This document shows positions 5,785-8,815 of a stretch of 8,815 bases of DNA, piece after piece. The stretch lies in the NCBI GenBank assembly GCA_023231265.1, contig JALNVT010000094.1, positions 1 through 8,815 on the forward strand. Reading direction: 5' to 3'. A program made the translations under genes and the position numbers. The stretch's first letter is position 1, and each line of letters starts with the position of its first letter. The notes below the pieces were generated by a model, which saw nothing but the letters and a program-made list of their open reading frames with translations, was not told where the DNA came from and did not search any database. The DNA is from Sphaerochaetaceae bacterium. GTDB taxonomy: Bacteria > Spirochaetota > Spirochaetia > Sphaerochaetales > Sphaerochaetaceae.

Positions 5785-7869
5785 ATGTATTTCAGAGCGC
5801 TCAACAACAAAATCTCAGAACTCAAAGGGGTGGGCCCTTCTGTAGAGGCAAGCTACAAAGATTCCCAGATTGAAACCTGGGGAGATCTTCTGCAGCTCTC
5901 TCCTAGAGATTTTGAGGATCGCTCTAGAATTATCAATTTAAATGAAGTTTCCGTTGATGGAGAGGAAAGCACTCACATCAACACAATAGTTGAGGTTGTA
6001 TCTCATACTTATTTTGGTGGATTCTCTGCAAAAGGCAGAACACTGAAGATAGTTGTGCATGATGTGACCTGCAATAAGAATCTGAGCCTTCTGTGTTTTG
6101 GAAGAAATTTTCTTGCAAAAACATTGAAGGTGAAGAATCTTTATTATCTGTATGGAACTGCCACAAGGCACCATGGAGAGTATCAATCATCGCAGTTTGA
6201 GATGAGTCATATAGAATCAGTTGATTCCCCTCTTCCATTTCCATATGGACAGTATCTTCCAATCTATCCTCTTCGAGGCTCCTTGAGCCAACGAATAATC
6301 CGTCGTGATATAAAATCAATACTCAGCACATCGCCACATTTTGATGAGGAGCTTCCATCCTACATCAGAGATGAGCTATCTCTATTGAATACAGATGATG
6401 CAATAAGAAACTATCACAATCCATCAAGTAGAGAGATGTGGGAGCTGAGCAGAAAGACTCTGGCAATCACAGAGCTTTTCTACATGCAGATAATTGCCAG
6501 AAAAAATATGTTCATTGGCACCAAATCTGAATCAAAGACAAAGAGTGTCTGCAGCAACATTGAAAACAGATTCATAGCATCTCTTCCATTCTCCCTCACA
6601 GGAGATCAGATGAAGGTATTAAAAGAGATCAGAGAGAGTCTTGATAGCAATCACATAATGAATAGAATGCTGCAGGGTGATGTTGGCAGCGGTAAGACAT
6701 TGATTGCCTGGATAACTGCACTCCATGTGATAGATAAGGGTTATCAGGTTGTGTTCATGGCACCAACAGAGCTGCTTGCAACTCAACATGCCCAGAATGC
6801 ACAGACTTTGCTTGGTCCACTTGGAATAAAGGCAGAGCTTCTCACGGGGTCAATCTCTCAGAAGAACAGACGTCCTATTTTAGAGGACATAAAAAATGGA
6901 AATTGCAACATCATAATTGGAACACATGCTGTGTTCTCTCAGGATGTTGAATTCAAATCATTGAAATATGTGATAATAGATGAGCAGCACAGATTTGGTG
7001 TGGCACAGAGAGAGGCTCTTCTTGCCAAAGGAGAGGATCCAGATATTCTCATGATGAGTGCAACTCCCATTCCAAGATCTCTTGCTCTGACTGTATTTGG
7101 TGATCTGAATATATCAACAATAAGAGAGAAACCAAACAACAGAAAGGACATAATAAGCTATCTTGTATCGGAGAGAAGTCGAGAGAGAATGTACAGATCA
7201 ATCGCTGTTGAATTTGAAAGAGGTCATCAGGCATATTTTGTATATCCAAGAATTGATGACTCAGGAGCAAGCGAGCTCAGAGATGTCACAAATATGTTTG
7301 AGATGCTGAAGAGAGAGTATCCAGGTGTTCCTTCTGCCCTCCTACACAGCAAGATTCCTGATGATGACAAGCTTGATATACTCAAGAGATTCAGAAATAA
7401 AGAGCTAATGTATCTTGTTTCAACCAGTGTTGTTGAGGTAGGACTTGATGTTCCAGATGCAACCTGCATGATAATTGAGCATGCTGATATATTTGGATTA
7501 TCTGCACTTCATCAGTTGAGAGGTCGTGTTGGTAGATCTGATCTGCAGTCATACTGCTTCTTCGTTTATGGAGACAACATAAGTGATATTGCAAAGGAAA
7601 GACTCAAAGCTTTAAAAGAAACAAATGATGGTTTTATTCTTTCTGAAAAAGATTTATCATTGAGAGGTCCTGGTGACATCAATGGTACTCGACAATCAGG
7701 GTTCTTGAAATTACACTTCTCTTCGTTTATTAATGATACTGATTATATCTTAATAGCTCGAAAGTACTGTGATAAGATACTCAGCTCAGATCCAAAGTTG
7801 CAGATGGGCGAAAATAGAATGATACAAAAGGTAATTAAAGAGGCAAATCCATTTCCGGATGTAGATTAG
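5785..7869 (+). CDS. recG: ATP-dependent DNA helicase RecG
   Basis: RecG is a monomeric double-strand DNA translocase that regresses stalled forks and migrates branched recombination intermediates. At 694 residues it matches E. coli RecG (693). An N-terminal helix-hairpin-helix-like KGVG (14-17) and PRDFEDR (40-46) lead into the OB-fold wedge domain (about 62-145). Helicase motifs follow in order: Walker A GDVGSGKT (298-305), APTELLA (326-332), GTHA (379-382), the RecG-type Walker B DEQHRFG (399-405), SATPIPR (425-431), STSVVEVGLDVP (546-557) and LRGRVGR (578-584). The C-terminal TRG-type signature is DLSLRGPGDINGTRQSG (623-639), with Asp631 where Glu is common. The ATG follows the YggT stop after one base and no clear Shine-Dalgarno is present, so translation probably depends on coupling. 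rsmD follows after 16 bases. Confidence 0.98.
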   Translation: MYFRALNNKISELKGVGPSVEASYKDSQIETWGDLLQLSPRDFEDRSRIINLNEVSVDGEESTHINTIVEVVSHTYFGGFSAKGRTLKIVVHDVTCNKNLSLLCFGRNFLAKTLKVKNLYYLYGTATRHHGEYQSSQFEMSHIESVDSPLPFPYGQYLPIYPLRGSLSQRIIRRDIKSILSTSPHFDEELPSYIRDELSLLNTDDAIRNYHNPSSREMWELSRKTLAITELFYMQIIARKNMFIGTKSESKTKSVCSNIENRFIASLPFSLTGDQMKVLKEIRESLDSNHIMNRMLQGDVGSGKTLIAWITALHVIDKGYQVVFMAPTELLATQHAQNAQTLLGPLGIKAELLTGSISQKNRRPILEDIKNGNCNIIIGTHAVFSQDVEFKSLKYVIIDEQHRFGVAQREALLAKGEDPDILMMSATPIPRSLALTVFGDLNISTIREKPNNRKDIISYLVSERSRERMYRSIAVEFERGHQAYFVYPRIDDSGASELRDVTNMFEMLKREYPGVPSALLHSKIPDDDKLDILKRFRNKELMYLVSTSVVEVGLDVPDATCMIIEHADIFGLSALHQLRGRVGRSDLQSYCFFVYGDNISDIAKERLKALKETNDGFILSEKDLSLRGPGDINGTRQSGFLKLHFSSFINDTDYILIARKYCDKILSSDPKLQMGENRMIQKVIKEANPFPDVD

Positions 7870-7885
7870 CCGTGGAGATAATAAT

Positions 7886-8455
7886 ATGAGAGTTACTGGT
7901 GGTAAATATAGAGGAAGGACAGTTGTCTGTCCTCCTGGCGTTATTAGACCTGCTATGGATAGAATGAGAGAGTCATTGTTTTCTATACTTGGCAATTTGG
8001 ATGATTCATCTTTTTTGGATCTGTTCTCAGGAAGTGGTTGTGTTGGAATAGAAGCAGCTTCAAGAGGTGCAGAACCTGTTCATATCGTTGAAAAAGATAG
8101 AGGCAAGAGAAAAGTAATTCTCAGCAACATCTCAATGGTGGAGACAAAAATCACATTATTCATGAGTGATGTTTACAGATTCATACCATCAGCCAAAAGA
8201 ACATATGATATTGTTTATGCAGATCCTCCATTTCCAATGGACGGAAAGGTAAAGTTGGCTCAATCAGTTGCTGATGCAGGAATTGTTGAGAAAGGTGGAT
8301 TGTTCATAATTCACTATCCAAGTGAGGAGAAATCTACTTGGCCTGAAGAAATTGGTGATTTGAAGTTCATCGATGAGAGAAAATATGGCAGATCTCTTCT
8401 TCGTTTTTACAGACGAGAATCAGATCCTGTTTCAGAAGATGTTTCTGAAGAATAG
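7886..8455 (+). CDS. rsmD: 16S rRNA (guanine(966)-N2)-methyltransferase RsmD
   Basis: RsmD transfers a methyl group from S-adenosylmethionine to N2 of G966 (E. coli numbering) in 16S rRNA during 30S assembly. The 189-residue protein is of normal length. It has the N-terminal signature RVTGGKYRGR (2-11) with RPAMDRMRESLF (21-32), the SAM-binding motif I FLDLFSGSGCVGIEAASRGA (43-62), an acidic end of strand 2 at Glu69, and the catalytic DPPF (113-116) typical of N2/N6-amino methyltransferases. The short acidic tail after about residue 178 is not conserved in my recollection of the family. GGAG (7874-7877) lies eight bases before the ATG. It is the last gene of the + strand block; a strong terminator begins 12 bases after its stop. 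PanD/CoaD (phosphopantetheine adenylyltransferase), a common rsmD neighbour, is absent here. Confidence 0.96.
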   Translation: MRVTGGKYRGRTVVCPPGVIRPAMDRMRESLFSILGNLDDSSFLDLFSGSGCVGIEAASRGAEPVHIVEKDRGKRKVILSNISMVETKITLFMSDVYRFIPSAKRTYDIVYADPPFPMDGKVKLAQSVADAGIVEKGGLFIIHYPSEEKSTWPEEIGDLKFIDERKYGRSLLRFYRRESDPVSEDVSEE

Positions 8456-8467
8456 ATTTTGAATATT

Positions 8468-8506
8468 AAAAAAACAGAAGAGCTTTTGATTCTCTTCTGT
8501 TTTTTT
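8468..8506. terminator. Bidirectional intrinsic terminator between rsmD and slyX
   Basis: ACAGAAGAG (8474-8482) pairs perfectly with CTCTTCTGT (8492-8500) around a nine-base loop (CTTTTGATT). The stem is flanked by an A-run (8468-8474) and a T-run (8500-8506). Because the A-run becomes a U-run in the opposite transcript, the same hairpin can end both the + strand dnaE-rsmD transcript and the - strand slyX transcript. Confidence 0.92.
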
Positions 8507-8510
8507 GTTT

Positions 8511-8729
8511 CTAATAATGAGGAGGTCTTCTGTTTGGAAGGTCATCTCCACCACCAGCTTCTTCTAAATCTTCGATTTTTCTTTTGAGATGTTGAATATG
8601 GTTTTCCATAATTACCAACTCTTTAGCTTGACCTGTTACGATGTTATTCAACTCTTCAATTGTTGATTCTTGATAAGATAGTTTGATCTCCAAGCTATTT
8701 AGCTTTTCTTCTAATTCATTGCAATTCAT
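8511..8729 (-). CDS. slyX: SlyX family protein
   Basis: This small protein has 72 residues from the ATG at 8729. It is almost entirely a predicted coiled coil (about 3-58, with heptad-like Leu/Ile spacing such as LEEKLNSLEIKL) followed by a glycine-rich hinge (GGGDD) and the C-terminal signature RRPPHY, which is diagnostic of SlyX. SlyX proteins are small oligomeric coiled-coil proteins of unknown molecular function; in E. coli the gene neighbours slyD. The frame can be read four codons further upstream to a TTG at 8741, but that TTG overlaps the perfect Shine-Dalgarno GGAGGT four bases before the ATG, so I reject the longer form. The gene converges on rsmD and shares its terminator. No helix-turn-helix, signal peptide or membrane segment is present. 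Confidence 0.9.
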   Translation of the reverse strand: MNCNELEEKLNSLEIKLSYQESTIEELNNIVTGQAKELVIMENHIQHLKRKIEDLEEAGGGDDLPNRRPPHY

Positions 8730-8733
8730 TTTT

Positions 8734-8739
8734 ACCTCC
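8734..8739 (-). promoter_or_regulatory. Shine-Dalgarno deciding the slyX start
   Basis: On the - strand the sequence reads GGAGGT-AAAA-ATG. This perfect anti-16S match, placed four bases before the ATG at 8729, fixes that codon as the start. Upstream of it, to the window end at 8815, I find no convincing promoter, gene or repeat. Confidence 0.85.
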
Positions 8740-8815
8740 AAGAATTTTTATTCATACTACATGAAATACCAACAATTAGCTACTTGCTGATAAATTTCTT
8801 CCAATAAAACCATAC

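Noticed and set aside
5978..6319. Open frame of 113 codons on the - strand inside recG
   Set aside because: It is antisense to the RecG wedge domain and overlaps another spurious - strand frame; there is no supporting start signal or known motif.
8730..8741. A four-codon longer slyX reading from TTG at 8741
   Set aside because: The TTG overlaps the perfect GGAGGT of the downstream ATG; the extra residues would be the Shine-Dalgarno read as codons.
8742..8815. Possible promoter for slyX in the AT-rich DNA upstream
   Set aside because: The best pairs, such as TTGGTA-16-TAAAAA on the - strand, would start transcription within the Shine-Dalgarno, so none is credible; the promoter may lie beyond the window.

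Overview
The window is an AT-rich bacterial chromosome segment, roughly 40% G+C by eye, with AGA the favoured arginine codon. Nearly all of it is coding, mostly on the + strand in tightly packed genes. Gene content points to a bacterium outside the best-studied Proteobacteria. A dnaE / double-YggT / recG / rsmD run next to slyX fits the phylum Spirochaetota (Treponema or Sphaerochaeta-like), but that assignment is inference from memory of gene neighbourhoods and is tentative.

Region 1 (1-1545) is the 3' part of an operon for a three-subunit molybdenum hydroxylase of the xanthine dehydrogenase / CO dehydrogenase family. It holds the C-terminal tail of the molybdopterin subunit (cut by the window edge), then the 2x[2Fe-2S] subunit, then the FAD subunit. 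Both junctions overlap (ATGA, then an 11-bp overlap with a GTG start), so the three are probably translationally coupled. The chain they imply is substrate to Mo, to two Fe-S clusters, to FAD, to an external acceptor. The substrate cannot be told from what is visible. The Fe-S subunit is atypical.

Region 2 (1546-1609) is a short spacer with a hairpin and a good Shine-Dalgarno before a TTG start. A weak promoter candidate lies just upstream, inside the FAD-subunit gene.

Region 3 (1610-8455) is a co-directional housekeeping block: dnaE (replicative DNA polymerase III alpha subunit with an apparently complete PHP metal site), a tandem YggT-family membrane protein, recG (branch-migrating DNA helicase) and rsmD (16S rRNA G966 methyltransferase). 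The gaps are only 16, 1 and 16 bases, so these four are probably one transcript. Three serve genome duplication and fork repair or ribosome maturation; the membrane protein's role is unclear.

Region 4 (8456-8815) holds a strong hairpin that should terminate transcription from both sides, then a small convergent slyX gene on the - strand, whose correct start is an internal ATG behind a perfect GGAGGT, and 74-86 bases upstream of it without a recognisable feature. I saw no tRNA, rRNA, CRISPR, insertion sequence, phage gene or toxin-antitoxin pair. The window reads as ordinary core chromosome, with a few family-level oddities listed in the findings.
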